Shown here one piece after another: positions 26,223 through 34,834 of a stretch of DNA of 64,000 nt. The position numbers and the translations under genes are program-made. The stretch comes from Thalassovita sp. (lineage in GTDB: Bacteria > Pseudomonadota > Alphaproteobacteria > Rhodobacterales > Rhodobacteraceae): positions 62,001 to 126,000 of the forward strand of contig JARGPB010000011.1 in the NCBI GenBank assembly GCA_029212905.1, written 5' to 3'. The notes under the pieces were generated by a model, which saw nothing but the letters and a program-made list of their open reading frames with translations, was not told the origin of the DNA and searched no databases. Position 1 is the stretch's first letter. Every line of letters starts with the position of its first letter.

Positions 26223-26831
26223 CTAGGCCTCTTCGGGAAAGAAGCGGGCGTCGCCGGTCCGGCAGGCCTCGTCTTCGCTGGGGCGGCCGTCCTCATAGGC
26301 ACCGCGCAGGATCGAGGGATCCGCCAAGAGGCTGTCATCGCCCTTGCCAGCGCGGGCGTGAATGCCGCGCGCCGCCAGATAGTCCAGCGCGACCCTGATT
26401 GACGGGTCAATCTGCGCCGAAACGACGTCCCGCAGACCACCGCCATAATCCTCCAGCTCTTCGGGTTGGCAGCCGATCAACAGCAGGGTTTCGGGGCAAT
26501 AGCCCATCAACTGTGCCGTGGCGATCACGTCCTGAAACCCGGTCTGGTGCAGGCTCATCTTCTTGGCCCCCATAAAGGCTGGGACCTCATCGTTTTCGAC
26601 AATTTTCAGGGTACCAGGCTCCAGCCCGTAATCAACCGCGTCGAACACAACCAGAATGTCGGCCTCTTCCAGAAAAGGCAGCAGATACAGGCCCTGCGTT
26701 CCCCCATCCAGCAGGCGTACATTGTCGTCAAAGGCGTGGTGGTTGGCCAAGGTCTCGACGCAGCGCACGCCAAAGCCCTCGTCGGCCCAAAGCACGTTCC
26801 CAATACCCAGGATCAGAACCCGTGTTGTCAT
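26223..26831 (-). CDS. hupD: Hydrogenase maturation endopeptidase HupD
   Basis: This 202-residue protease cleaves the C-terminal peptide of the HupL precursor after nickel insertion. The start VLILGIGNVLWADEGFG carries the first Ni ligand (Glu); VVFDAVDYG carries Asp and MSLHQTGFQDV carries His, the three ligands known from HybD. The ATG at 26831 has GGAGGAAG upstream. The C-terminus is about 30 residues longer than in short homologues. A terminator and an AT-rich gap separate it from hupC, so it probably begins a second transcription unit. Confidence 0.94.
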   Translation of the reverse strand: MTTRVLILGIGNVLWADEGFGVRCVETLANHHAFDDNVRLLDGGTQGLYLLPFLEEADILVVFDAVDYGLEPGTLKIVENDEVPAFMGAKKMSLHQTGFQDVIATAQLMGYCPETLLLIGCQPEELEDYGGGLRDVVSAQIDPSIRVALDYLAARGIHARAGKGDDSLLADPSILRGAYEDGRPSEDEACRTGDARFFPEEA

Positions 26832-27049
26832 TTGCTTCCTCCCTAGCTGCAGCGCGGCAAAGTGATTTCCGCTTGTGGCTGAAGGTGACAATAACCTTTT
26901 CATGCATTCGAAATGAGATTTTTAAGGAATGGTGAAAAATTACTCATCATATTGAAAACTATTAAAAATATTGAATACCGCCGCATACCGCAGCCCCAAA
27001 ACTGGAAAGAATTCAGACACTCTTGCAAAAAAGTGGAAATACAAAAGCA
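26832..27049 (-). promoter_or_regulatory. AT-rich gap upstream of hupD, probable promoter region
   Basis: This stretch is markedly AT-rich compared with the genes around it, mainly at 26895-26975. It contains the direct repeat ATACCGC (26975-26981 and 26985-26991), one helical turn apart. I see no clear -35/-10 pair or sigma-54 site, but because it follows a terminator it is the natural place for a promoter of the hupD-hypE genes. Confidence 0.4.
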
Positions 27050-27078
27050 AAAAGGCGGATGCCCCGCACCCGCCTTTT
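27041..27078 (-). terminator. Rho-independent terminator after hupC
   Basis: On the minus strand AAAAGGCGG (27070-27078) pairs perfectly with CCGCCTTTT (27050-27058) around an 11-nt loop. A T-rich run TTTTTGCTTTTG follows down to about 27041. It lies 21 nt after the hupC stop and should limit structural-gene transcripts relative to the accessory genes. Confidence 0.85.
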
Positions 27079-27099
27079 CGATTGTCTTGGTTGGCGGGT

Positions 27100-27876
27100 T
27101 TACTCCACCCGGTCATCCTTGAACGTCCGATGACCTGAAATCATGGTCGAGACCATCGACTGGCGGCTCATGATGTCCTCGCGGATCGCTGCATAGATAT
27201 GGATAATCATGAAGACGATGATCGCCCACATCCCCAGATGATGCACCGAATGCAGAATCTGCGTATTGCCAACCAGCCCGATCAGCCAGCCCATCACCAA
27301 ATCCGGCAAACTGCCCTGGCCCGTGCCCTCGGCATACAAGGCCCAGCCCGTCAGCAACATGAATGTGATCCCAAGCGTCATGAAGAAGAACATCGCGATC
27401 TGCGCCAGAGGGTTGTGCCCTACGTATTTCTTGGGCTCTTTCTCTAGGAACAGGTACCAACGCAGCTCAAAGATCACCTCTTTCCACCAATGAGCATTCA
27501 GGACCGGAACATAGAACATCTGCCTGGCGTGATGGTTCCCAACGATCGCCCAGTAAATGCGCCCGAAGAACCCGACCGTCAGAACCTGAGCCGCGGCGAA
27601 ATGGGCAAAACGTATATAGCCCATGACGAACTGATGCGTGGCTTCGGCGATCTGCATCGAAGGAAGCGGCGAGGCAATGAACCACCCCGTCACAATCAGG
27701 ATCACGATGGCCAGCGCATTCACCCAATGCCAGATGCGCACCGGAACCTCGTATACATAAACCGAGGTCCGGCGGCGGACACTGTCAATGTCAGCAGCCG
27801 TAGCATCCCCCGTTAGCCGCGCCGCCCGAAGCGGTTCGGGCCCATCACGGTTGGGCGTGTGAATGGTATCCGACAT
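27100..27876 (-). CDS. hupC: Hydrogenase cytochrome b subunit HupC
   Basis: This 258-residue di-haem cytochrome b anchors HupSL to the cytoplasmic membrane and passes electrons to quinone. There are four hydrophobic helices with candidate haem His ligands in RIWHWVNALAI, FAHFAAAQV, HSVHHLGMWAII and IIHIYAAI. The N-terminal 40 residues are hydrophilic and Asp/Arg-rich, longer than in short homologues. It is preceded by a 59-codon gene whose stop lies 3 nt before its start. Confidence 0.94.
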   Translation of the reverse strand: MSDTIHTPNRDGPEPLRAARLTGDATAADIDSVRRRTSVYVYEVPVRIWHWVNALAIVILIVTGWFIASPLPSMQIAEATHQFVMGYIRFAHFAAAQVLTVGFFGRIYWAIVGNHHARQMFYVPVLNAHWWKEVIFELRWYLFLEKEPKKYVGHNPLAQIAMFFFMTLGITFMLLTGWALYAEGTGQGSLPDLVMGWLIGLVGNTQILHSVHHLGMWAIIVFMIIHIYAAIREDIMSRQSMVSTMISGHRTFKDDRVE

Positions 27877-27879
27877 GGC

Positions 27880-28059
27880 TCAACCCTCGCTGCGGCGATG
27901 CTGAACCAGCCAGACCCCAACTGCGGCGCCCACCAGCACCAGACCGATCAGGGTATGCGAGAGGGCGTGCCCCTCGGTGCCGGTGGCCACCACCGGGTGA
28001 CCTGGGTGGGCCGCGGCCGCAGAAGCGGTTACGAAGAGTGCGATTGTTACGTTTTTCAT
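27880..28059 (-). CDS. 59-residue His-rich single-span membrane peptide between hupL and hupC
   Basis: A 59-codon gene starts with ATG at 28059 behind GGAGAGAC and stops with TGA at 27880, filling the hupL-hupC gap. The N-terminus looks like a short signal sequence (MKNVTIALFVTASAAAA) followed by HPGHPV, a His-bearing periplasmic stretch. One transmembrane helix (LIGLVLVGAAVGVWLV) and a short basic tail follow. I do not recognise a family. The AHPGH start resembles the mature start of HupE-type nickel permeases, but the rest of HupE is missing. Placement suggests a small part of, or helper for, the membrane hydrogenase. Confidence 0.75.
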   Translation of the reverse strand: MKNVTIALFVTASAAAAHPGHPVVATGTEGHALSHTLIGLVLVGAAVGVWLVQHRRSEG

Positions 28060-28069
28060 GTGTCTCTCC

Positions 28070-29860
28070 TCAGCGTACTTTGACGGTGGTCAGCTCGTCG
28101 CCATCGGGCGACATCACGTGGGTCGAGCAGGCCAAACACGGGTCGAAACTGTGCAAGGTGCGCAGAATTTCAACAGGTTCGTCCGGGCGCTCCATCGGGG
28201 TGTTCATCAGGCTGGCCTCGAAGGCGCCGATATTCCCGTCAGTGTCACGCGGGCTGCCGTTCCAGGTGGTGGGCACGACGCATTGGTAGTTCTCGATCCG
28301 CCCGTCCTTGATCTTGATCCAATGCCCCAAAGCGCCGCGTGGCGCCTCGGTCATGCCCACACCTTTGGCCTCTTTCGGCCAGGTGCTGGGGTCCCATTTT
28401 TCGACATTGGCGGTGCTTTCGTCGCCGTTCTTGATGTTGGTCACCAGCTTGTCGAAGAAGTGTTTCTGCAGGCGTCCACAGTATTCGGATTCCAGCGCAC
28501 GCGCCGCAGTCCGGCCCAAAGTCGAGAACAGCGCCTCGACCGGCAGATCCATAGTGCGCAAAAGCCCCGTGACCTGATCGGTAATATCCTCGTGCCCCTG
28601 CGCATAGCCCACGACATAGCGCGCCAGCGGGCCGACCTCCATCGCGTGCCCCTTCCAGCGAGGGGCCTTGATCCAAGAGTATTTCGCAGCCTCGTCCAGC
28701 TCTTTGATGTTGGTCTTGGTGCCTTTGGCGTTCGGGCCCAGCTCGTATTTCGGCTCGGTGATGCCATCCCAGGGGTGCAGGCCCTTACCAGCCTCGCCGT
28801 AGGTGTACCACGAATGGTCAACATATTCCTGAACCTGTTCAGGGTCGCGTACATCGACGTCATGGACCTGAGACAGATCACCGTTAATGATTGCGCCGCG
28901 CGGCAAATGCAGCTGTTCGGGGCTGAAATCATTGGGGTTTTCGGGAATGTCCCCATAGGCCAGACATGCCTGAGAAGACAGCCCGCCACCATAGAGCCAG
29001 TTTTTGTAGAAGCCCCCAATGGCGATCACATCAGGCAAGTAAACGTTTTTGTTGAACTCGATGCATTTGTCGATGATCGAGCTGACAAGGTTCAACCGCT
29101 CCATGTTGATCGCGCCGACCGCGCCCACGGAATGCACGTTGATCGGGCACGGCACGCCCCCCACCAGCCAGTTCGGATGTGGGTTCTTACCGCCAAAGAT
29201 CGTGTGAACCTTGACGATCTCTTTTTGCAGGTCCAGCGCCTCGAGATAGTGCGTGGTGGCCATCAGATCGGCCTCGGGTGGGAGCTTATAGGCCGGATTG
29301 TCCCAGTACCCGTTCTTGAACAGGCCCAGCTGACCGGATTCCACGAACTTTTTCAGCCGGTTCTGCACGTCCCGGAAATAGCCGGGGCTGGACAGCGGGT
29401 GGTTGGGGCCAACGGTCTGTTGCAGCTCGGACGTTGCCTTGGGGTCGGCGCGCAGGGCGTTGATCGGGTTGACCCAATCCAGCGCGTGCAGGTGATAGAA
29501 ATGCACGACATGATCATGGATTTGCAGGTTCAGCTGCATGATGTTGCGGATCGAGTTGGCGTTGTCCGGGATCATGATCCCCAGCGCATCCTCGACCGCG
29601 CGCACAGATGTCAACGCATGGGTCCCCGTGCAGACACCGCAGATCCGTTCGGTAAAGGCCCAGGCGTCCCGCGGATCACGGCCCTTGAGGATCACCTCAA
29701 GCCCGCGCCACATGGTGCCGGTGCTGACGGCGTTACGGATGACACCCTGATCATCCACGTTGACTTCGCAACGCATGTGACCTTCGATCCGCGTGACCGG
29801 ATCCACCACAATGCGGCGGCCGGTGCTATCGAGGTCAAAGCCGTTCGGAGTAGTGACCAT
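28070..29860 (-). CDS. hupL: Uptake [NiFe]-hydrogenase large subunit HupL
   Basis: This 596-residue subunit holds the NiFe active site that oxidises H2. The N-terminal ligand pair is RICGVC (Cys74, Cys77) and the C-terminal pair is DPCLACSTH (Cys575, Cys578). A 15-residue extension beginning VMSPDGDE follows His581 and is the peptide removed by HupD. It lies 3 nt after hupS. Length and motifs are those of membrane-bound group 1 enzymes. Confidence 0.97.
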   Translation of the reverse strand: MVTTPNGFDLDSTGRRIVVDPVTRIEGHMRCEVNVDDQGVIRNAVSTGTMWRGLEVILKGRDPRDAWAFTERICGVCTGTHALTSVRAVEDALGIMIPDNANSIRNIMQLNLQIHDHVVHFYHLHALDWVNPINALRADPKATSELQQTVGPNHPLSSPGYFRDVQNRLKKFVESGQLGLFKNGYWDNPAYKLPPEADLMATTHYLEALDLQKEIVKVHTIFGGKNPHPNWLVGGVPCPINVHSVGAVGAINMERLNLVSSIIDKCIEFNKNVYLPDVIAIGGFYKNWLYGGGLSSQACLAYGDIPENPNDFSPEQLHLPRGAIINGDLSQVHDVDVRDPEQVQEYVDHSWYTYGEAGKGLHPWDGITEPKYELGPNAKGTKTNIKELDEAAKYSWIKAPRWKGHAMEVGPLARYVVGYAQGHEDITDQVTGLLRTMDLPVEALFSTLGRTAARALESEYCGRLQKHFFDKLVTNIKNGDESTANVEKWDPSTWPKEAKGVGMTEAPRGALGHWIKIKDGRIENYQCVVPTTWNGSPRDTDGNIGAFEASLMNTPMERPDEPVEILRTLHSFDPCLACSTHVMSPDGDELTTVKVR

Positions 29861-29863
29861 GGC

Positions 29864-30952
29864 TTAGGCCTCCTCATTCTGTGTTTGTGTTTTCTTTTGC
29901 GCAGCCTTCAGCGCGGACACGGCCGCATGAACGGCAACAGCGCCCCCAACAGCCCCGGTGGCAGCAAGGCCAACCTTATCGGCGTTCGCCTCGATCCCGA
30001 ATTGGGTCAAATCCGTTACCCGATCATAGAAGCTGCCCTGATCCCAGAACCCGTCCTCGGAACAACCGATACAGCCGTGCCCAGATTGAATGGGAAAGCT
30101 GACGCCTTCGTTCCAGCGCACGGTCGAACAGGCGTTATAGGTCGTCGGGCCCTTGCAGCCCATCTTGTACAGGCAATAACCTTTGCGGGCGTTTTCATCG
30201 TCCCACTGTTCAACAAACTGTCCCGCATCGAAATGAGGACGACGATAGCATTTGTCGTGAATCCGCTGGCTATAGAACATCGCCGGGCGGCCCTGACGGT
30301 CCAGTTCCGGCATCCGGTCAAAAGTCAGCATATAGGTGATGACACCTGTCATGACCTCGGCAATGGGCGGACAGCCAGGCACTTTGATGATCGGCTTATC
30401 CAGAATGACCTTGTGAACGGGTGTTGCACGAGTCGGGTTCGGCTTGGCCGCCTGCACACAGCCATAGGACGCGCACGCCCCCCAGCTGATCACCGCCTTG
30501 GCGTGTTTGGCCGCGTGTTTCAACTGCTCAACAAAGGGTTTGCCGCCGATGATACAATACATCCCGTCTTCGTTCAGGGGTGGGTTGCCCTCAACCGCAA
30601 GGATGTAGTTGCCTTTGTATTTCTCGATGGTTTCTTCCAGCGCGGCCTCGGCCTGGTGGCCAGCGGCGGCCATTAGCGTGTCGTCATAATCCAGGCTGAT
30701 CATCGACAGCACGACGTCCTTGGCCAGCGGGTGAGCGCTACGGATAAAAGACTCCGAACAGCAGGTGCACTCCAGCCCGTGCACCCAGATAACGGGCGTG
30801 CGGGGTTTTGTCTCCATCGCGTGGGCGATCTTCGGCACGAACGAGGGCGACAGCCCCAGTGCCGCTGCCGTCAGCGAGCAATATTTCATGAAACTGCGCC
30901 GGGTAATCCCCTGCCGCCGCATCACATCATAAAAGGTTTCGATCTGGCTCAA
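29864..30952 (-). CDS. hupS: Uptake [NiFe]-hydrogenase small subunit HupS
   Basis: This 362-residue subunit carries the iron-sulfur clusters. The Tat signal is RRQGITRRSFMKY near the N-terminus. HGLECTCCSESF contains the two adjacent Cys of the proximal cluster, whose extra Cys is typical of oxygen-tolerant enzymes. C-terminal Cys clusters (YCLYKMGCKGPTTYNAC, CIGC) and a membrane-anchor helix (LAATGAVGGAVAVHAAVSAL) follow. I chose TTG at 30952: GGGAGG lies 7 nt upstream and the product then starts MSQIETFYDVMRRQ like R. capsulatus HupS. An ATG at 31042 or 31009 would add an unrelated extension. Confidence 0.95.
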   Translation of the reverse strand: MSQIETFYDVMRRQGITRRSFMKYCSLTAAALGLSPSFVPKIAHAMETKPRTPVIWVHGLECTCCSESFIRSAHPLAKDVVLSMISLDYDDTLMAAAGHQAEAALEETIEKYKGNYILAVEGNPPLNEDGMYCIIGGKPFVEQLKHAAKHAKAVISWGACASYGCVQAAKPNPTRATPVHKVILDKPIIKVPGCPPIAEVMTGVITYMLTFDRMPELDRQGRPAMFYSQRIHDKCYRRPHFDAGQFVEQWDDENARKGYCLYKMGCKGPTTYNACSTVRWNEGVSFPIQSGHGCIGCSEDGFWDQGSFYDRVTDLTQFGIEANADKVGLAATGAVGGAVAVHAAVSALKAAQKKTQTQNEEA

Positions 30953-31077
30953 GACGGTGCCTCCCTGCTGGTCCACATCGAGCGTATGCGATTGCACACA
31001 CCCATCCATGGACAGAGAACCAGAGAATGCACCGCCTCCCAACGCGAACCACCAGATTGGAGACGCATAATATTTTC

Positions 31078-31105
31078 ATTTTAATTCATAGACTTAAAGG
31101 AACAA
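31078..31105 (-). promoter_or_regulatory. Candidate sigma-70-type promoter of hupS
   Basis: On the minus strand TTGTTC (31100-31105) and TAAAAT (31078-31083) are 16 nt apart, in an AT-rich part of the 220-nt hypF-hupS gap. This would give a leader of about 120 nt. It fits HupR acting with the housekeeping sigma factor. I found no TTG-N5-CAA HupR motif in the gap. Confidence 0.4.
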
Positions 31106-31172
31106 TTCAGGATTTTCCGCAGCCGCATCCGGTACAATGGCAACCAGATGACCATCCCCGATGGTAAAGCGC

Positions 31173-33419
31173 TTACCGTTCGCCCATCATCTGAGCCGCC
31201 GCAATCAGCGCCTGCCCCAAGGCCAAGCCGCCATCATTTGCGGGGGTTTTCTGATGGATCATCACCGGAGCATCCCCCAGCCATTTCAGCGCTTCGGACA
31301 GCAGTCGCGCATTTTGGAAACAGCCGCCTGACAGGGCGACGGCCTTTGCGTCACCACTCTCGATCAGCGTCAAAGCCTGCTGCGCAAAGGCACGCCCCAA
31401 TCCCGCGTGAAACAGATCCGAGATCCGCCCGACGGAGGTTCCCGCGACCAGCGCGGCCCGAATGTCATGAAACATCGGCGCCGGATCCAGTTCTCCCCCG
31501 GCAACGCGAAAATCAAACCCGGCACCACCGCTTGCCTCGGCCATCGCCTCAAGCCGCATAGCTGCTTCGCCCTCATAGCTTTGGGTCATTGTGCACAGCC
31601 CCAGCACGGCAGCCACAGCGTCAAACAGTCGGCCCGCGCTGGACGACAGTGGCGCATTGATCTGTTTTTCAACCGCCATGCGTGCCATCGCCCGCGGAGC
31701 ATCGGCGAACAGGTCATCCGCCCAGTCAGACAAACCCGCCTGATCCAGCCTGACCAGCGCGTTCCGCCAGGGCTCCATCTGCGCGCGGTCTCCACCGATC
31801 AGTGGCGCGGGCTTCAACCAAGCGCGGCGTTCGTACTCAAGGTAATCCCCCAGCAGCAGCTCGCCACCCCATACGGTGCCGTCCGGTCCCAACCCCAGCC
31901 CGTCCAGCACGATCCCGACGACCTTGCCCCCGCTCAGCGGCCAGCCGTTTTCAGCCAGGCACGCCGCAAGGTGCGCGTGATGATGCTGTACATGTTCCAG
32001 CCGCAAGCCCTGATCCCGAGCCAAATCCACCCCATACCGTGTTGGTCGAAAATCCGGGTGCAAATCTACTGCTACGCCCTCGGGACAATGGTCAAACAGT
32101 TCCGCATAGTCGCGATCCGCCTGACAAAAAGCATCCCAACTTAGCGCTTCATTCAGCTCTCCCAGATGATGCCCCAACAGCGCCTGACCGTTCTTGATCA
32201 GACAAATCGCACCTTTCATCTGGCCTCCGTAGGCCACAACCTGCGGCGCGTCTTCGAAGCCCTGTGGCAACGGCACGGTTCCCGGCACGCGCCCCCGCGC
32301 CCGGCGCAGCACCATTGGGCCATGCGGAGTGATCCGCTCAACGCTATCATCCAACCGCCTGGCGATCTGCCGGTCATGCATCACAAAGCCATCCGCAAAG
32401 GCCGACAGTTTGGTCCGCGCCTCTTCATTGTCGATCACCTGAGGCTCTCCGCTCAGATTGCCCGAAGTCATCACCAACGCCCCGTCGAAACGGTCCAGCA
32501 ACAGGTGGTGCAAAGGCGTATAAGGCAGCATCCAGCCCAACCGCCCCTGTCCTGGGGCAACCGTGTCGGGCAGGCCACCGCCTTCCAGCAATACAATCGG
32601 TGCGGCCGGGTCCCGCAGCAGCGCCCACTCTTCGTCACTAACCGAGCAATACCGCGCAATCGTCTGCTCGCTCCCCATCAAGGCAAAGGGCTTGGAGGGG
32701 CGGCGCTTGCGTTGGCGCAGGGTATCCACAGCACGGGCATTCGTTGCGTCCACGGACAGATGAAACCCGCCCAATCCTTTGATGGCCAAAACCTGTCCGG
32801 CCTTCAGCGCATCAGCAGCGCTGGCAATGGGATCCTCTGCCTCGGGCTCCATCCAGATCCGCGGGCCGCAATCCGCACAGGCAACAGGCTGAGCATGGAA
32901 ACGGCGATCAGCCGGATTTTCATATTCCGCGCGGCAAGCCGCGCACATCTTGAACGGCGCCATCGTGGTCTGTTCACGATCATAAGGCAAAGCGCGCAAG
33001 ATCGTGAAACGCGGGCCGCAATGGGTGCAGTTCACAAAAGCATAGCCAAACCGGCGCTCGGACGGGGTACGGATTTCGGCCAGGCAGTCAGAACATGTCG
33101 CAGCATCCGGCGTCACGCGCGTTTCGGCCCCTTGGCCCTGAGAGGCTACTATCTCAAAGCCCGCAGCCAACGTGCCCTCCCAGTCCTCGGCGTGCACCGC
33201 GTCCACGCGCGCAAGAGGTGGAGCCTCTGTGGTCAACGCTGCCTCAAAAGCCCCAAGCTCAGAGCCAGCCGCAAAGATCAGCACACCTTCGGGGTCGTTC
33301 AACACATGTCCAGAAAGGTTATATTTCTGCGCAAGCTGCCATACGAACGGGCGAAATCCGACGCCCTGCACCTGTCCACGCACCCGGATTTTTCGCGACC
33401 GGATCAATGAACCGTACAC
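31173..33419 (-). CDS. hypF: Carbamoyltransferase HypF
   Basis: This 748-residue enzyme converts carbamoyl phosphate to a carbamoyl group on HypE for CN ligand synthesis. Domains in order are an acylphosphatase domain (VRGQVQGVGFRPFVW), two zinc fingers (CSDC...CTHCG and CAAC...CADCG), a YrdC-like domain (about 200-380) and a Kae1-like domain with HHHAHLAACLAE. The first codon is GTG at 33419, inside the end of hupV (16-nt overlap); there is no good ribosome-binding site, so translation may depend on hupV. Confidence 0.95.
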   Translation of the reverse strand: MYGSLIRSRKIRVRGQVQGVGFRPFVWQLAQKYNLSGHVLNDPEGVLIFAAGSELGAFEAALTTEAPPLARVDAVHAEDWEGTLAAGFEIVASQGQGAETRVTPDAATCSDCLAEIRTPSERRFGYAFVNCTHCGPRFTILRALPYDREQTTMAPFKMCAACRAEYENPADRRFHAQPVACADCGPRIWMEPEAEDPIASAADALKAGQVLAIKGLGGFHLSVDATNARAVDTLRQRKRRPSKPFALMGSEQTIARYCSVSDEEWALLRDPAAPIVLLEGGGLPDTVAPGQGRLGWMLPYTPLHHLLLDRFDGALVMTSGNLSGEPQVIDNEEARTKLSAFADGFVMHDRQIARRLDDSVERITPHGPMVLRRARGRVPGTVPLPQGFEDAPQVVAYGGQMKGAICLIKNGQALLGHHLGELNEALSWDAFCQADRDYAELFDHCPEGVAVDLHPDFRPTRYGVDLARDQGLRLEHVQHHHAHLAACLAENGWPLSGGKVVGIVLDGLGLGPDGTVWGGELLLGDYLEYERRAWLKPAPLIGGDRAQMEPWRNALVRLDQAGLSDWADDLFADAPRAMARMAVEKQINAPLSSSAGRLFDAVAAVLGLCTMTQSYEGEAAMRLEAMAEASGGAGFDFRVAGGELDPAPMFHDIRAALVAGTSVGRISDLFHAGLGRAFAQQALTLIESGDAKAVALSGGCFQNARLLSEALKWLGDAPVMIHQKTPANDGGLALGQALIAAAQMMGER

Positions 33420-34834
33420 ACCATACAGGGGTCAAAGCTGCGGACGATATGCTGCACGCTCAGCGGAGTTTCTTCGCCATCCTGAACCGCGGCTCCGACC
33501 AGTGCTGCCTCGACCGGACCAGGGGCGCCCGCCTGATCCCGAGGGCTGAAATTCCATGTTGTCGGCGCAATAATCTGATAGCTGGCAATGCGGCCCTTTT
33601 CGATCCGCACCCAATGCCCCAGCGCACCGCGCGCGGCCTCGACCAGCCCCTGGCCTTCGCCGCTTTCAGGCAAATCGACGTGATCCATAAAACGCTGAGA
33701 CGGGTCAATCCGATCCAGCAAAGACTCGATCCAGATTTGTGAGCGCGCCAGTTCCAGAAGCCGCCCGGCGACCCTGGCCCGCACCCCTCGCTCGGATATC
33801 AGATCCAACGCCAGAGGATGCCCATCCAGCACCTGCCGCGCCAATGCCCCCGTTTCGACGCTTTGGCCAGACAGACGCGGAGCCTTGCACCAGCTATAGG
33901 CGCTGTCGCGCATATCCTCATCCGGGAGCGTCTGTCCACGGGCCGGATGCGCCGCCTCGCCCAGCATCCAGGCGTGACTCAGGTCTTCGACGATGGCATT
34001 GGTGTCCAGGCTGTGCACGCCTCCATCCTGCCACAAACCCCGCGCAAAGGCAGGACCGTCCGGGCCGTCATAGGCCCCAAACGACATGTACCGCCCGGTC
34101 CCGCGCCCGGCAGACGCCAAGTCCAGGTCTGCGGCGATTTCCAGGAACAGCCCTGCATCCCCGCTTCGCCATTCGTCCAGATCGGACACAGACGTCAGAC
34201 CGGCAAAAACCTCAACGGGGGCACCGAACAGCACCTGCTCCAGATAGGTCCGAAAGGCCCGCAAGCTGACGGCCATCCGCACCTTATCACGCGCAGATAC
34301 GGCCCGTGTCACGCCGCCCGGCTGGATCGCCAACGTATGCGGCCACTTGCCGCCCAACAGTCCCACGATGTGCAACAGCTTCAACCGGGCCTCGGTGGCG
34401 GCGCGCAGCGCGCTGCCCTCCATTGCGGTGAACCGCGCGACAGCCCTGTCATGCCAGCCCCGGCCGGCATACTCGGCCCGTGCGAAATCAGGCATGAAGA
34501 ACAGATTGAAATGGGTCAGATGGTCCGAGATATTCTCGACCGCATGCAACAACGCAGCGACCCGCGCGCCCTCGGGAGTTGGTAATGCTCCGGCCAGATC
34601 CGCCAAGGCCTGCGCCGCAGCCATTGACTGACTGATCGAGCAAATCCCGCAGATACGCGGCGTGATCGTCAACGCATCCAACGCGCCTTTTCCGACCAGC
34701 ATCCGTTCGAACCCCCGGAACATGGGAGAGTTGGTATACGCCGCCGAGACCCGCCCATTGTCGATCTCAAGCCGGATTTCCAGATCGCCCTCGACACGGT
34801 TGAACGGACCAACAAGAAGGGATGTTTCGCTCAT
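33404..34834 (-). CDS. hupV: Regulatory (H2-sensing) hydrogenase large subunit HupV
   Basis: This 476-residue subunit carries the NiFe site of the soluble H2 sensor. It has RICGIC near the N-terminus and ends at DPCMVCTVH. There is no C-terminal extension, so no protease step is needed; this is the mark of HupV/HoxC sensors as opposed to HupL. The ATG at 34834 overlaps hupU by 4 nt. Confidence 0.95.
   Translation of the reverse strand: MSETSLLVGPFNRVEGDLEIRLEIDNGRVSAAYTNSPMFRGFERMLVGKGALDALTITPRICGICSISQSMAAAQALADLAGALPTPEGARVAALLHAVENISDHLTHFNLFFMPDFARAEYAGRGWHDRAVARFTAMEGSALRAATEARLKLLHIVGLLGGKWPHTLAIQPGGVTRAVSARDKVRMAVSLRAFRTYLEQVLFGAPVEVFAGLTSVSDLDEWRSGDAGLFLEIAADLDLASAGRGTGRYMSFGAYDGPDGPAFARGLWQDGGVHSLDTNAIVEDLSHAWMLGEAAHPARGQTLPDEDMRDSAYSWCKAPRLSGQSVETGALARQVLDGHPLALDLISERGVRARVAGRLLELARSQIWIESLLDRIDPSQRFMDHVDLPESGEGQGLVEAARGALGHWVRIEKGRIASYQIIAPTTWNFSPRDQAGAPGPVEAALVGAAVQDGEETPLSVQHIVRSFDPCMVCTVH

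Noticed and set aside
26913..27122. A 69-codon plus-strand frame in the AT-rich gap before hupD
   Set aside because: No ribosome-binding site, no conserved feature, and it runs across the hupC terminator into the end of hupC.
28058..30676. An 872-codon open frame on the plus strand opposite hupL and hupS
   Set aside because: It is the mirror frame of two certain genes in GC-rich DNA, has no family motif and is rich in Arg, Gln and His as usual for such shadows.
30953..31260. A HupR-type TTG-N5-CAA site or a sigma-54 GG-N10-GC promoter upstream of hupS
   Set aside because: I read this stretch on both strands and found neither with acceptable match.
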